The translations under genes and the position numbers were made by a program. From Deltaproteobacteria bacterium (GTDB taxonomy: Bacteria > Desulfobacterota > Desulfobacteria > Desulfobacterales > SpSt-501): a stretch of 56,026 bases of DNA. The notes under the pieces are model-generated. The model was not told the DNA's origin. It searched no databases and worked only from the letters and a program-made list of their open reading frames with translations. This document shows, piece by piece, positions 10,243 through 19,453 of the stretch. Every line of letters starts with the position of its first letter. Positions within the stretch are counted from its first letter, which is position 1. The stretch spans positions 1-56,026 of the forward strand of contig JACRCN010000080.1 of NCBI GenBank assembly GCA_016219005.1. The letters are read 5' to 3'.

Positions 10243-11184
10243 ATGGACAACGGTGTGGTCCTTTTTGCGGGGAATTCGAACCCGGCGCTGGCCCATAAAA
10301 TCTGTGAGCACCTGAATCTGCCGCTGGGTGGTGCCAAGGTGACCACCTTCAGTGACGGCGAAATCCAAATCGAGATTCACGAAAACGTGCGCGCGAAGGA
10401 CGTTTTCGTCATTCAGTCCACCTGTTCGCCGGGCAACGACAACCTGGTCGAACTCCTGCTGATGATCGATGCGTTCAAACGCTCTTCGGCCCGCCGGATC
10501 ACGGCCGTCATCCCGTACTACGGTTACGCGCGGCAGGACAAGAAGGTAGCGCCCCGGGTACCGATCAGCGCCAAGCTGGTGGCGGACATGCTGACCGTTG
10601 CAGGCGCCCACCGGGTTATCACCATGGACCTGCACGCGGGCCAGATCCAGGGCTTTTTTAACATACCGGTGGACAACCTGTTCGCCGCGCCGGTGCTGAT
10701 CAAGTACATCCGCGGCCAGTTTGATCACAACCTGGCCATCGTTTCGCCCGATGCGGGCGGGGTCGAGCGGGCCCGGGCCTTCGCCAAACGGCTGGATGCG
10801 GACCTGGCCATCATCGACAAGCGGCGCTCCGCGCCGAACCAGGCCAAAGCCATGGCCGTCATCGGCAACGTGCGGGACAAGGTGGCCGTGATCCTGGACG
10901 ACATGGTGGATACGGCCGGCACCCTCGTGGAGGCGGCCGAGGCGCTCTGCCTGGAAGGCGCCCGGGAAATTCATGCTTCCATCGTTCATCCGGTTCTTTC
11001 CGGTCCAGCGGTGGAGCGGCTCCAGGGCTCGGTGCTGAAAAGCATCGTGGTGACCGACACCATTCCGTTGCGGCCGCCCGCACAGGCGTGCGCCAAAATA
11101 AAGGTGTTGTCGATCGCCGACCTGGTGGGGGAGGCGATCATTCGAAGTTACCGAGGGGACTCCGTGACCTCGCTGTTTGTTTGA
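10243..11184 (+). CDS. prs: Ribose-phosphate pyrophosphokinase
   Basis: 313 residues, standard length. It makes PRPP from ribose 5-phosphate and ATP for nucleotide, His and Trp synthesis. Family blocks are present: N-terminal [14 protein letters not shown] with [13 protein letters not shown]-site [31 protein letters not shown], and the PRPP-binding loop [18 protein letters not shown] at 10243 is preceded by GAGGA. The 268 bp between the tRNA and this gene hold no other gene that I can support. rplY follows after 45 bp. Confidence 0.97.
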   Translation: MDNGVVLFAGNSNPALAHKICEHLNLPLGGAKVTTFSDGEIQIEIHENVRAKDVFVIQSTCSPGNDNLVELLLMIDAFKRSSARRITAVIPYYGYARQDKKVAPRVPISAKLVADMLTVAGAHRVITMDLHAGQIQGFFNIPVDNLFAAPVLIKYIRGQFDHNLAIVSPDAGGVERARAFAKRLDADLAIIDKRRSAPNQAKAMAVIGNVRDKVAVILDDMVDTAGTLVEAAEALCLEGAREIHASIVHPVLSGPAVERLQGSVLKSIVVTDTIPLRPPAQACAKIKVLSIADLVGEAIIRSYRGDSVTSLFV

Positions 11185-11229
11185 AGATACCGACCTTTTT
11201 ATATTTCAACCGTCAAGGAGGATTTCCTT

Positions 11230-11883
11230 TTGAAACAGCTAGAATTGAGCACTACGCTTCGGACCACGACGGGCAACGGCCCCGCACGCAGATTGAGAGG
11301 GCAGGGCATGATCCCCGCCGTCCTTTACGGGCCGGCCACGCCGCCGGTCATGCTGGCTGTTGTTGCCAGGGATTTCGAGCATGTCGTGCAGAAAGGCAAC
11401 ATCCGGCGGACGATATTCGCTCTCAACCTGGAAGGCGGCAGCGGTGTTACTAAGCCTGCCGTCGTCAAGGAACTGCAGCGGAATCCCGTGAGCGGGAAGT
11501 TTCTGCATGTCGATTTTTATGAAATCGATATGCACCGCAAACTGCGGGTCATGGTGCCGGTGGTCATCCGGGGCAAGGCTAAGGGCGAGGAGGACGGTGG
11601 GATGCTCCAGATCATCGAGCGCGAGATCGCGGTCCTGTGCCTGCCGAGCGAAATGCCCGAGGCTTTAGAAGTCGACGTGACCGAACTGGGCATCGGCGGC
11701 ACCCTGCACGTGAACGACATCGCGCTTCCGAGCGGCGCGGAGCTGCCCCCGGGCGGCAACTACACCGTGCTGACCGTCGTCAGCCCGAAGGCGGAGCCGA
11801 CCCCGGCCGAGGCCGCCGCCGAAGTGGCGGAGGGCGCGGAGGCCGCCGAGAAGCCGGCAGAGGCCGAAGCGGCCGCCGAATAA
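11230..11883 (+). CDS. rplY: 50S ribosomal protein L25/general stress protein Ctc
   Basis: 217 residues from a TTG start at 11230, with AAGGAG upstream at a suitable spacing. The N-terminal L25 domain (ARRLRGQGMIPAVLYGP, then NPVSGKFLHVDFYEI) binds 5S rRNA. The C-terminal TL5-type beta domain follows, ending in an Ala/Glu-rich acidic tail of about 35 residues. This two-domain CTC form is longer than E. coli L25 and usual outside the enterics. It is followed by pth, a common pairing in ribosome-maintenance operons. Confidence 0.95.
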   Translation: MKQLELSTTLRTTTGNGPARRLRGQGMIPAVLYGPATPPVMLAVVARDFEHVVQKGNIRRTIFALNLEGGSGVTKPAVVKELQRNPVSGKFLHVDFYEIDMHRKLRVMVPVVIRGKAKGEEDGGMLQIIEREIAVLCLPSEMPEALEVDVTELGIGGTLHVNDIALPSGAELPPGGNYTVLTVVSPKAEPTPAEAAAEVAEGAEAAEKPAEAEAAAE

Positions 11884-11970
11884 GCGCGACGTCCCCGGCA
11901 GGCCGGAGGGCCTTTCCCAGGGCCCGGTTGAAACACAGGCAGGAAACGGGCTTTTCAGCCTGGAGTGGGG

Positions 11971-12606
11971 ATGGGGATGGATGGTTTGCAGGGCGATCCG
12001 GAGGGGCGGCTGCGGCTGGTGGTCGGGCTCGGAAACCCGAGTCCGAAATACCGCGCGACCCGTCACAACATCGGGTTTACGGTGCTGGACCGAATCGCGC
12101 AGGAGTTTGCCATCGACGTGTCCCGGGAGAAGTTCGACGCCGTTTTCGGACGGGGCCGAATCGACACCGGCGAGGTGGTCTTGGCAAAGCCTCTGGCGTT
12201 CATGAACCGCAGCGGGCCGCCATTGCGGAGCCTCGCAGATTTTTTTCGAATATCTCGCCAGGACGTATTGGTTATCCACGACGACATTGATTTGGCTTTC
12301 GGTCGCTTAAAAATAAAAGAGAAAGGAGGGCATGGCGGACACAATGGCATACGGTCGGTGATCGAGGCCTTCGGCGGGGGCGATTTCATGCGCCTGCGCG
12401 TGGGTATCGGGCGCTCCGGGACCGGTCAGGATGTGGCAGGCTACGTATTGGACCAGTTCGATCGGGATGAGGCTTTGGTTCTGCCCCAGATCATTCAGCG
12501 GGCCCGGGATGCAGCGGTCACCGTCCTGTGCAAGGGCACGAAGGTGGGAATGAATCAGTTCAACGTCAACCCAGTCACGCTTAACGATTCAACTTCGGGA
12601 GTGTAG
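11971..12606 (+). CDS. pth: Peptidyl-tRNA hydrolase
   Basis: About 211 residues from ATG 11971. GTG 11965 and ATG 11977 are alternatives, and the CTGGAG ending at 11965 fits 11971 best. The family pattern is clear: [20 protein letters not shown] (with catalytic His), the FMNRSGPP block, [16 protein letters not shown], then [12 protein letters not shown] and LRVGIGRS. Pth frees tRNA from prematurely released peptidyl-tRNA in the cytoplasm. It is the last gene of the ispE-prs-rplY-pth run, and hppA begins 10 nt downstream. Confidence 0.95.
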   Translation: MGMDGLQGDPEGRLRLVVGLGNPSPKYRATRHNIGFTVLDRIAQEFAIDVSREKFDAVFGRGRIDTGEVVLAKPLAFMNRSGPPLRSLADFFRISRQDVLVIHDDIDLAFGRLKIKEKGGHGGHNGIRSVIEAFGGGDFMRLRVGIGRSGTGQDVAGYVLDQFDRDEALVLPQIIQRARDAAVTVLCKGTKVGMNQFNVNPVTLNDSTSGV

Positions 12607-12616
12607 GGAGGAGAGG

Positions 12617-14653
12617 ATGAATTATTTGCCGTTAGTGTGTACACTTGTTGGTGCGGTCGGCGTGCTCTACGCGATCATCGTGGCCGGCATGGTCAAAAGC
12701 GCTCCGGCCGGTAACGAGCGGATGCAGCAAATTTCCGGGGCCATCGCGGAAGGCGCCATTGCCTACCTGAACCGTCAGCTGAAAAGCGTCGCCGTTACGG
12801 GCATCATTATTTTCGCCATCATGGCCGTAACCATGAAACTCTCCACGGCGATCGGGTTCCTGATCGGGGCCGTGGCTTCGTACCTGGCGGGCTACATCGG
12901 GATGCGCGTGTCGGTTATCGCCAACGTGCGCGTCGCCGAGGCGGCCAAAAAGGGTCTCAATGCAGCCCTGCAGCTGGCGTTCCGGGGCGGTTCGGTGACC
13001 GGCATGATCGTGGCCGGGCTCGCGCTGACCGCTGTGGCCGGCTATTACGCTGTCCTGGTCAACATGGGCAACAGCAGCCGCGATGCGGTGGTGGCGCTGG
13101 TGGCCCTGGGCTTCGGCGGCAGCCTGATTTCGATCTTCGCGCGGCTCGGCGGCGGCATTTTCACCAAGGGCGCGGACGTCGGCGCCGACCTGGTGGGCAA
13201 GGTCGAAGCCGGGATTCCCGAGGACGACCCGCGCAACCCGGCGGTCATCGCCGACAACGTGGGCGACAATGTCGGCGACTGCGCTGGCATGGCGGCCGAC
13301 CTGTTCGAGACCTATGCCGTCACGGCCGTTGCCGCGATGCTGCTCGGCAACCTGCTGTTCCCCAAAGCTTCCATTGCCACTGAGTTCCCGCTGGTGCTGG
13401 GCGCCATCTCCATCGTGGCCTCCATCATCTCGGTCTTCTTTGTCCGCCTGGGTAAAAACGAGTACATCATGGGCGCCCTTTACAAGGGCATGTTCGGCAG
13501 CGCCATCATCGCGGCCGTCGCCTTTTTCTTCGCCGTCCAGAACATGGTGCCGGCGCTCACCCTCGTCAGCGGCAAGCAGATTTCGTCGATGAATATTTTC
13601 CTGGCGACCCTGGTGGGGCTGATTTTAACCGTGGTCATCGTTATCATCACCGAGTATTATACCGGCAAATACGGCCCCGTGAAGGGTATTGCTCAAGCGT
13701 CCACCACCGGCCACGGCACCAACATCATCGCCGGCCTCGCCGTCAGCATGCAGTCCACCGCGGCGCCGGTTCTGGTCATCTGCCTGGCCATCGGCCTGGC
13801 GTACCATTTTGCCGGGCTTTACGGCATCGCCATGGCGGCCATGTCCATGTTGTCCATGACCGGCATGGTCATCGCCATCGACGCCTACGGTCCAATCACG
13901 GATAACGCCGGCGGCATCGCCGAGATGGCGGGGATGGACGAAAGCGTGCGCGCCATCACCGATCCGCTGGATGCGGTCGGCAACACCACCAAGGCCGTCA
14001 CCAAGGGATACGCCATCGGCTCCGCCGGGCTCGCCGCTTTGGTGCTGTTTGCTGCCTACACTCAGGAGTTCGCCTTGCTTGGCAAGGGAGCCGAATTGAG
14101 GTTTGACCTGAGCGACGTCAACGTCATCATCGGGCTGTTCATCGGCGGCCTGCTGCCGTACCTGTTTGCCTCCATCGCCATGATGGCGGTCGGCAAGGCC
14201 GGCGGCGCCGTCGTCGAGGAAGTGCGGCGTCAGTTCCGCGAAATCCCCGGGATCATGGAAGGCACCGGCAAACCCGACTATGCCGCCTGTGTCGACATCG
14301 TGACCAAGTTCGCATTGAAGGAGATGATGATTCCGGCCCTGCTGCCGGTCGTCACCCCGATCCTTGTCGGGCTGCTGCTCGGTAAGATCGCCCTGGGCGG
14401 CCTGCTGATCGGCAGCATTGTCACCGGCGTGTTCGTGGCCATCTCCATGACCACGGGTGGCGCGGCCTGGGATAACGCCAAGAAGTACATTGAAGACGGC
14501 CACCTGGGCGGCAAGGGCAGCGATTCCCACAAGGCTGCCGTCACGGGCGACACCGTCGGCGATCCGTACAAAGACACCGCCGGCCCGGCCGTCAACCCGA
14601 TGATCAAAATCCTGAACGTCGTGGCTCTGCTGATGGTACCGTTCCTGCTGTAA
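12617..14653 (+). CDS. hppA: Membrane-bound ion-translocating pyrophosphatase, K+-independent type
   Basis: 678 residues with about 15-16 membrane segments. Catalytic motifs of the family are present: [20 protein letters not shown], then [20 protein letters not shown], and C-terminal [16 protein letters not shown]. The marker motif reads GNTTKA. Lys at this position (instead of Ala in GNTTAA) is the known mark of K+-independent, H+-pumping enzymes. The protein hydrolyses cytoplasmic PPi and exports protons, recovering energy from sulfate activation and biosynthesis. A strong Shine-Dalgarno (GGGAGGAGAGG) precedes the ATG. A terminator follows. Confidence 0.96.
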   Translation: MNYLPLVCTLVGAVGVLYAIIVAGMVKSAPAGNERMQQISGAIAEGAIAYLNRQLKSVAVTGIIIFAIMAVTMKLSTAIGFLIGAVASYLAGYIGMRVSVIANVRVAEAAKKGLNAALQLAFRGGSVTGMIVAGLALTAVAGYYAVLVNMGNSSRDAVVALVALGFGGSLISIFARLGGGIFTKGADVGADLVGKVEAGIPEDDPRNPAVIADNVGDNVGDCAGMAADLFETYAVTAVAAMLLGNLLFPKASIATEFPLVLGAISIVASIISVFFVRLGKNEYIMGALYKGMFGSAIIAAVAFFFAVQNMVPALTLVSGKQISSMNIFLATLVGLILTVVIVIITEYYTGKYGPVKGIAQASTTGHGTNIIAGLAVSMQSTAAPVLVICLAIGLAYHFAGLYGIAMAAMSMLSMTGMVIAIDAYGPITDNAGGIAEMAGMDESVRAITDPLDAVGNTTKAVTKGYAIGSAGLAALVLFAAYTQEFALLGKGAELRFDLSDVNVIIGLFIGGLLPYLFASIAMMAVGKAGGAVVEEVRRQFREIPGIMEGTGKPDYAACVDIVTKFALKEMMIPALLPVVTPILVGLLLGKIALGGLLIGSIVTGVFVAISMTTGGAAWDNAKKYIEDGHLGGKGSDSHKAAVTGDTVGDPYKDTAGPAVNPMIKILNVVALLMVPFLL

Positions 14654-14687
14654 TTTCGAACTAATCAGCGCGGTTGATCAGCTGTCC

Positions 14688-14727
14688 AAAAGGATTGGTG
14701 CCGAAAGGCACCAATCCTTTTTTTTCT
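14688..14727 (+). terminator. Intrinsic terminator of hppA
   Basis: AAAGGATTGGTGCC and GGCACCAATCCTTT form a perfect stem with a GAAA tetraloop, followed by a run of eight or more T. It closes the pth-hppA transcript. Confidence 0.95.
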
Positions 14728-14770
14728 TTCCCGCCACCTTCCGCCCCGTGTTACCTCTTGCGGGTGGCAG

Positions 14771-14799
14771 TTGACTCCCGCCCGCGAATATGCTAAAGA
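14771..14799 (+). promoter_or_regulatory. Candidate sigma-70 promoter for carD
   Basis: TTGACT (14771-14776) with TAAAGA 17 nt downstream (14794-14799), between the hppA terminator and carD. The -10 match is modest. Confidence 0.4.
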
Positions 14800-14853
14800 A
14801 GTGGCACATGTCGAGGAAACACCCCTCGGGCCCTGCCAAAACAACAAGCTGAA

Positions 14854-15417
14854 ATGAGTGGAAATATGATTGTGAAAGCACCCAAGGAAGGCGTGTCGGC
14901 GGCAAAGCCCAGGATGCGCAAGTTCCGAGTCGGCGACCTTGCCGTCTATCCGGCCCACGGGGTCGGTCAAATTCAAGCCATCGAAAGCCGCGTGGTCAAC
15001 GGCGAACACCATAATTTTTACATTCTGCGGGTGCTGGAAAACGGGATGGTTATCATGATCCCCATCAACAACGTGGAATCGGTGGGTCTGCGTTGCCTGA
15101 TCGATGCCAAGGAGGTTCCCAAGGTCTACGCCATCATGAAGACCAAGCGGGAGGTCTTGGGCGACAACCAGACCTGGAACCGCCGCTACCGCGAATACAT
15201 GGAGAAAATAAAGACCGGCTCCCTCTTCGATGTGGCCGAGGTGTTCCGCGACCTCTTCCGCCTCAAACTGACCAAGGACCTCTCCTTCGGCGAGCGCAAG
15301 CTTTACGACACCGCCCAGATTCTGCTGGTGAAGGAGCTCTCGAAGGCCAAAAAGACGGACGAGAAGACCATCCTCTCGGAAATCGAGTCCCTGTTCGTCT
15401 CCGAGGCTGCTGCCTGA
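14854..15417 (+). CDS. CarD/CdnL family transcriptional regulator
   Basis: 187 residues. The N-terminal RNA-polymerase-interacting domain is clear (FRVGDLAVYPAHGVGQI, then GMVIMIPINNVESVGLR). A helical DNA-binding half follows, with TWNRRYREYMEKIKTG, AEVFRDLFRLK, LSFGERKLYDTAQILLVKEL. This is the CdnL/CarD arrangement, a global factor that stabilises open complexes at rRNA and other promoters. ATG 14866 is an alternative start. It has its own likely promoter and is followed after 19 bp by an RluD-family gene, with which it may be co-transcribed. Confidence 0.92.
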   Translation: MSGNMIVKAPKEGVSAAKPRMRKFRVGDLAVYPAHGVGQIQAIESRVVNGEHHNFYILRVLENGMVIMIPINNVESVGLRCLIDAKEVPKVYAIMKTKREVLGDNQTWNRRYREYMEKIKTGSLFDVAEVFRDLFRLKLTKDLSFGERKLYDTAQILLVKELSKAKKTDEKTILSEIESLFVSEAAA

Positions 15418-15436
15418 CCAACCGAATTCAGCGTCC

Positions 15437-16411
15437 ATGACCCACGGCGCGGCCTTTTCCATCATTGTGGATTCTTCCGCAGCGGGCCAACGGCTGGACG
15501 TGTTCGTCGGCGCCCGCCTGCCGGGTTGCTCGCGCTCTTTCGCCGCCCAGCTCATCGCGGGCGGCAACGTCCGGGTCAACGACCGGCACCAAAAGCCGGG
15601 CCATCGTTTGAAGACCGGAGACGCCGTCACCGGCTGCATTCCGCCCCCACGGCCGGCCGGTTTTCTGCCCGAACCCATCCCCCTCGCCATCCTCTACGAA
15701 GACGAGCACATCGTTGTGATCAACAAACCGCCGGGACTGGTCGTGCACCCGGCCCCGGGCCACTATTCAGGGACCTTGGTGAACGGGCTGCTTTACCACT
15801 GCCCGGATCTCGGCGGTATCGGGTCCGAACTGCGTCCGGGGATCGTCCACCGGCTCGACAAGGACACCTCCGGCACCCTGGTGGTGGCCAAGAATGGTGC
15901 CGCCCTCGAGGAGCTCAACTCCCAGTTCAAAGCCCGCACGGTGCAGAAGACCTATATCGCGCTGGTTCATGGAGCGATGCCCGCCGCGCAGGGTACCATC
16001 CGGCTGCCCATCGGGCGGCACCCCGTGGACCGCAAGCGCATGTCGGTTGCGAGCCGCAAGACGCGGCAGGCCGAGACCGGTTGGCGGGTGCGCCGCCGCT
16101 TTACCGGTTTTACCCTCCTGGAACTCGACCTCAAGACCGGCCGCACCCACCAGATCCGCGTGCACTGCGCGGCCGTGCACCACCCCATCGTCGGCGACCC
16201 GGTCTACGGCAAACGCAACGCCTCCCGGGCTTCGCGCGACACATCGCATTCGACTGAAGTCAACGAACTTATAGCAAATATCCGCCGGCAGATGCTGCAC
16301 GCCTGGCGGATCGGGTTCGTGCACCCCGCCAGCGGTGCGGCGTTGACGTTCGAGTCGCCGCTGCCGCCGGACATGCAGGCCCTCATCGACCGGCTTGAAT
16401 GCGGGTCATGA
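15437..16411 (+). CDS. RluD-family 23S rRNA pseudouridine synthase
   Basis: 324 residues. An S4 RNA-binding domain (AGQRLDVFVGARLPGCSRS to HRLKTGDAV) is followed by the RluA/RluD catalytic domain. The active-site motif is HRLDKDTSG near residue 138, with the catalytic Asp at its fourth position. LKTGRTHQIRVH and HPIVGDPVYG are further family blocks. The domain order matches RluD, which modifies helix 69 of 23S rRNA, but paralogues RluC and RluA-like enzymes cannot be excluded by eye. The gene lies downstream of carD. Confidence 0.93.
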   Translation: MTHGAAFSIIVDSSAAGQRLDVFVGARLPGCSRSFAAQLIAGGNVRVNDRHQKPGHRLKTGDAVTGCIPPPRPAGFLPEPIPLAILYEDEHIVVINKPPGLVVHPAPGHYSGTLVNGLLYHCPDLGGIGSELRPGIVHRLDKDTSGTLVVAKNGAALEELNSQFKARTVQKTYIALVHGAMPAAQGTIRLPIGRHPVDRKRMSVASRKTRQAETGWRVRRRFTGFTLLELDLKTGRTHQIRVHCAAVHHPIVGDPVYGKRNASRASRDTSHSTEVNELIANIRRQMLHAWRIGFVHPASGAALTFESPLPPDMQALIDRLECGS

Positions 16412-16745
16412 TGGCATGGTTTCGCTGATTTTCCAGGTGCAATCGGTACGATCCCCCGCGCGACTTCGACGGGAATTTTCTATCTGGCGCCTTTTCACGG
16501 AGCCTCCCGAAGTCTTCGCCGGCAACCGATCCGGGAGAGCCCGTTCCTGGACTTGACTTCCCCTGTATTTGTTGCGAATGTAGCCGACATTAAGCCTTAA
16601 ATTAATCCGGCAGGGCTCGTCCCAGCGCCATGAAGCGGGTGAGGTATTCTCGACCCGGAATGGCGGCTTGCGGTCAGCTTTGCGCAGCTATCGAATGTCA
16701 AGACGATCGTCCCATCTCAACGCCCATCAGCGGGAGGAGGAAAGT
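16412..16745 (+). promoter_or_regulatory. 334-bp gene-free leader of the accessory cluster
   Basis: No supportable gene. TTGACT at 16553-16558 is a possible -35 without a good -10 partner. A longer frame into the transporter begins at 16668, but the GGGAGGAGGAAAGT just before 16746 fixes the start there. The gap therefore probably holds the promoter and untranslated leader of the 16746-23039 cluster. Confidence 0.35.
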
Positions 16746-18503
16746 ATGGCAACAGACACTGTAAAGTCTCAAGCGGATCCGGATTATGTCGTGATCGACA
16801 GCGGCAAGACCACTCTCAGGGATTTATACACCAAGGAAGACTGGATGGCCGTCTGGATGGGATTTGTCCTGCTCATCGTCGGTCTTTTGATTTATCTGCC
16901 GAACCCGCCTGAAAAAGCGGCCGAGATTCCCAAGTACAACACCGTGATGAAGGAAGAGGCCGCCAAGGCCCCGTTCAAGACCATCGAATGGCACAATGCC
17001 TCTTCGGCCAAGCGCGGCGTACGAGCGACCAGCCAGAATTTCGCCAAGACCATTCAAAATTTCCTGTCAGCCCCCAGCGATTGGAACACCAACCCTCTGG
17101 ACGCCCTCATCCGAACCGAGGAAACCGCCAAGGCGATGGGCGCGCCGTATAAAGAGGCGGCGGACAAGGCCAAGGCCGCTGCAGAGGCGGCCATAGCGAA
17201 AGCCAAAGCCGCCCAAGCCGCCGCCGCCGCCGCGGGCTTCAAGGACGCCAATCTCAACGCCGCGGCCGACAAGGACATCAAGGCCTGGCAGGAGGCTAAG
17301 GACAAGGCGTCCAAGGCCGATAGCAAGGTTAACGTCAAAGCTTATAACCGCATCCCCTACCTCATCGGCCTGTGCATCATGTTGGCGGTCTTTTTCGGCA
17401 TTGGCAAAGCCATCATGGGAGTCTCCTTCGGCAAATTCGTGGTGGGTTTCCCGGCCGTCTTCTTTCTCGCCATACTGGCCTACATGGCCGAAACCCAGGC
17501 CCTGATGAAATACTGGGGCTTCGGGTTCCCGCTGTGGGCCATTGTCTTCGGCCTGCTCATCAGCAACACGGTCGGCACCCCCAAGTGGATCATGCCTGCC
17601 GTCTGCACGGAATACTACATCAAGACCGGTCTCGTTTTGCTCGGCGCTGAAATCCTCTTCAACAAGATTCTCGCCATCGGCAAGCCGGGCATCTTCGTGG
17701 CCTGGATCTGCACGCCCATCACACTGATCCTGACCTACTGGTTCGGCCAGAAGATCGTCAAGATGCCTTCCAAGACCTTGAACATCACCATCTCGGCCGA
17801 CATGTCGGTCTGCGGTGTCTCTGCGGCCATTGCCACGGCTGCCGCCTGCAAGGCCAAGAAGGAGGAACTGACGCTCGCTATCGGCCTGTCCATGGTGTTC
17901 ACGGCCATCTGCATGGTGGCCCAGCCGGCCTTCGCCAAACTGGTGGGCATGCCTGAAATTCTCGCAGGGGCCTGGATGGGCAGCACGATCGACTCCACGG
18001 GTGCCGTGGCCGCGGCCGGCGCGTTCCTCGGGCAAAAAGCCCTGTACGTCGCGGCGACCATCAAGATGATCCAGAACGTGCTGATCGGCGTCGTGGCCTT
18101 CTGCGTCGCCGTGTACTGGTGCGCCAGGGTGGACAGCAAGCCCGGCGCCAGCGTGAGCTGGTGGGAAATCTGGTACCGTTTTCCGAAGTTCGTCGTCGGT
18201 TTCATCGTGGCCTCGATAGTATTTTCCATCATCGACCAGAGCGTGGGCAAGGATATGAGCTCGGTCATGATCGACCACGGGGTGCTCAGGGGCTTCACCC
18301 GCATCGCCCGCGAGTGGTTCTTCGCGCTGGCTTTCACCTGCATCGGGCTTGAGACCAACTTCAAGGAATTCGGACCTTATTTCAAGGGTGGCAAACCCAT
18401 CACCCTGTACGTGTTCGGCCAGAGCTTCCAGCTGGCCTTCACGCTCTTGATCGGCTACATCATGTTCTACATCGTTTTCCCCGAGATCACCGCGGCCATA
18501 TAG
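16746..18503 (+). CDS. YeiH/PSE-type putative sulfate exporter with an alanine-rich insert
   Basis: 585 residues from ATG 16746 (Shine-Dalgarno GGAGG 8 nt upstream). The first membrane segment is at about 33-51. A long hydrophilic insert follows (about 53-199), including a very Ala/Lys-rich helical stretch at 135-178 with AAAEAAIAKAKAAQAAAAAA. The remaining ten or so membrane segments hold family blocks such as KTGLVLLGAEILFNKI, MSVCGVSAAIATAAACKAKKEE and STIDSTGAVAAAGAFLG, matching the YeiH/UPF0324 putative sulfate exporter family. YeiH proteins are about 350 residues, so the insert is extra. The substrate is unproven; sulfate, sulfite or an organic anion is possible. First gene of a six-gene block. 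Confidence 0.82.
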   Translation: MATDTVKSQADPDYVVIDSGKTTLRDLYTKEDWMAVWMGFVLLIVGLLIYLPNPPEKAAEIPKYNTVMKEEAAKAPFKTIEWHNASSAKRGVRATSQNFAKTIQNFLSAPSDWNTNPLDALIRTEETAKAMGAPYKEAADKAKAAAEAAIAKAKAAQAAAAAAGFKDANLNAAADKDIKAWQEAKDKASKADSKVNVKAYNRIPYLIGLCIMLAVFFGIGKAIMGVSFGKFVVGFPAVFFLAILAYMAETQALMKYWGFGFPLWAIVFGLLISNTVGTPKWIMPAVCTEYYIKTGLVLLGAEILFNKILAIGKPGIFVAWICTPITLILTYWFGQKIVKMPSKTLNITISADMSVCGVSAAIATAAACKAKKEELTLAIGLSMVFTAICMVAQPAFAKLVGMPEILAGAWMGSTIDSTGAVAAAGAFLGQKALYVAATIKMIQNVLIGVVAFCVAVYWCARVDSKPGASVSWWEIWYRFPKFVVGFIVASIVFSIIDQSVGKDMSSVMIDHGVLRGFTRIAREWFFALAFTCIGLETNFKEFGPYFKGGKPITLYVFGQSFQLAFTLLIGYIMFYIVFPEITAAI

Positions 18504-18507
18504 TGGC

Positions 18508-18798
18508 ATGATCGTAAAGGACACATGCACCCTTACCCCTGCCGGCGGGGCTTCGGCCCCGTTGGCAGGGGTCAATCCCTGGTTAAAACTGATCATCGGA
18601 ATCGCCCTGATTCTGTTTTTCATGTTCGGCATCGGGACCCTGGCCCAAAGGATCCCCGGCGCACGCCACATGGCGCACGTGATCGACGAGCGCAACCTGA
18701 GAGTCACCGCCATTTATTACACGGACTTCGAGGAGCCGGCCGAAGGCTCGGAACGCATCCGCGACAGCCTCGATTACACCCCGGGCGGCAAACCCTGA
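18508..18798 (+). CDS. Small single-pass membrane protein, unknown function
   Basis: 96 residues if it starts at ATG 18508, 4 nt after the transporter stop. One hydrophobic segment (LKLIIGIALILFFMFGIGTLA) is followed by a polar tail with HMAHVIDERNLRVTAIYYTDFEEP. The first 20 codons overlap a 17-bp hairpin (18535-18572), and the Shine-Dalgarno is weak. TTG 18562 inside the hairpin is an in-frame alternative that keeps the membrane segment. I do not recognise the family. Its place directly after the exporter suggests an accessory subunit or a membrane-bound partner of the cluster (inference). Confidence 0.6.
   Translation: MIVKDTCTLTPAGGASAPLAGVNPWLKLIIGIALILFFMFGIGTLAQRIPGARHMAHVIDERNLRVTAIYYTDFEEPAEGSERIRDSLDYTPGGKP
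18535..18572 (+). other. 17-bp UUCG hairpin after the exporter gene
   Basis: ACCCCTGCCGGCGGGGC and GCCCCGTTGGCAGGGGT pair over 17 bp (two G-U pairs) around a C(TTCG)G tetraloop. No T-run follows. The hairpin lies 32 nt past the exporter stop, inside the predicted start of the next gene. It could be an mRNA-stabilising or translation-controlling element. Confidence 0.65.
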
Positions 18799-18871
18799 CC
18801 GGCATGGAGCGCAACACCGGCCCCCTGCGCAACTCCCGTGGTCGCTTTTTTATTTTGGCACCCGGACGACC

Positions 18872-19450
18872 ATGAAGGCATTAGCTCAAAAAATCGACAT
18901 CATACTGCAGCGCGAACTGGCCTTCGCCAATGCGATCGGGGCAGCCGTGTTCGAGAAGCCCAAGGTCAGCTTCTGGATGGTGCTCATCCCGATTCTCTTC
19001 GTGTATTTCATTTACCGCATGCAGAGGTTCAAGAGCGGTCGCATGAAGTTCGACGAGGAGTTCATGGCCACCCGCCGGCGTGCAATGAATGTCGCCCTTG
19101 ATGCCGTGGAAACGAACGGCCGGCCGGACATGGGTGAGGTGGCCCGTAACTCCAGCCTTCCGGAGGCGCTTCAAAAGCCTTACATCTCCTGGGTGAACGC
19201 CCTCGTCGAGTATTACATGGATCTGCTGGCCGCGGACGGCGACAGCTTCGAGTCTCTGGTCCGCGCGGCCTACCGCAACCGGACCGACTACCTGCTGACC
19301 CTCAACCGGTTGAACACGGTGGAAAAGGAGTTCTACACGGCACTCAAGCCGCATATGGGCGCCGCCGAAGGGGCGGCCGACATCATTGCCACGATTGAAT
19401 CGCAGTCCCAGCAGCTGCGCCGCGAGCTGGCCGAACAGATTTTTCGTTGA
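18872..19450 (+). CDS. Membrane-anchored protein of unknown function
   Basis: 192 residues. A short amphipathic N-terminus (AQKIDIILQRELAFANAIG) precedes one hydrophobic segment (VSFWMVLIPILFVYFIYRM, about 31-50). A soluble helical domain of about 140 residues follows, charged and without cysteines or obvious catalytic motifs. I do not recognise the family. The stop at 19448-19450 is 3 nt before the GTG of the GNAT-like/TraB gene, so they are almost surely co-transcribed. The topology suggests a scaffold or anchor for the cluster's enzymes at the inner membrane, which is only inference. Confidence 0.75.
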   Translation: MKALAQKIDIILQRELAFANAIGAAVFEKPKVSFWMVLIPILFVYFIYRMQRFKSGRMKFDEEFMATRRRAMNVALDAVETNGRPDMGEVARNSSLPEALQKPYISWVNALVEYYMDLLAADGDSFESLVRAAYRNRTDYLLTLNRLNTVEKEFYTALKPHMGAAEGAADIIATIESQSQQLRRELAEQIFR

Positions 19451-19453
19451 ACC

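Noticed and set aside
17067-18713. A 548-codon minus-strand open frame opposite the YeiH-type exporter
   Set aside because: The plus-strand product has clear membrane segments and family blocks. The antisense product is hydrophilic and His/Asp/Arg-rich.
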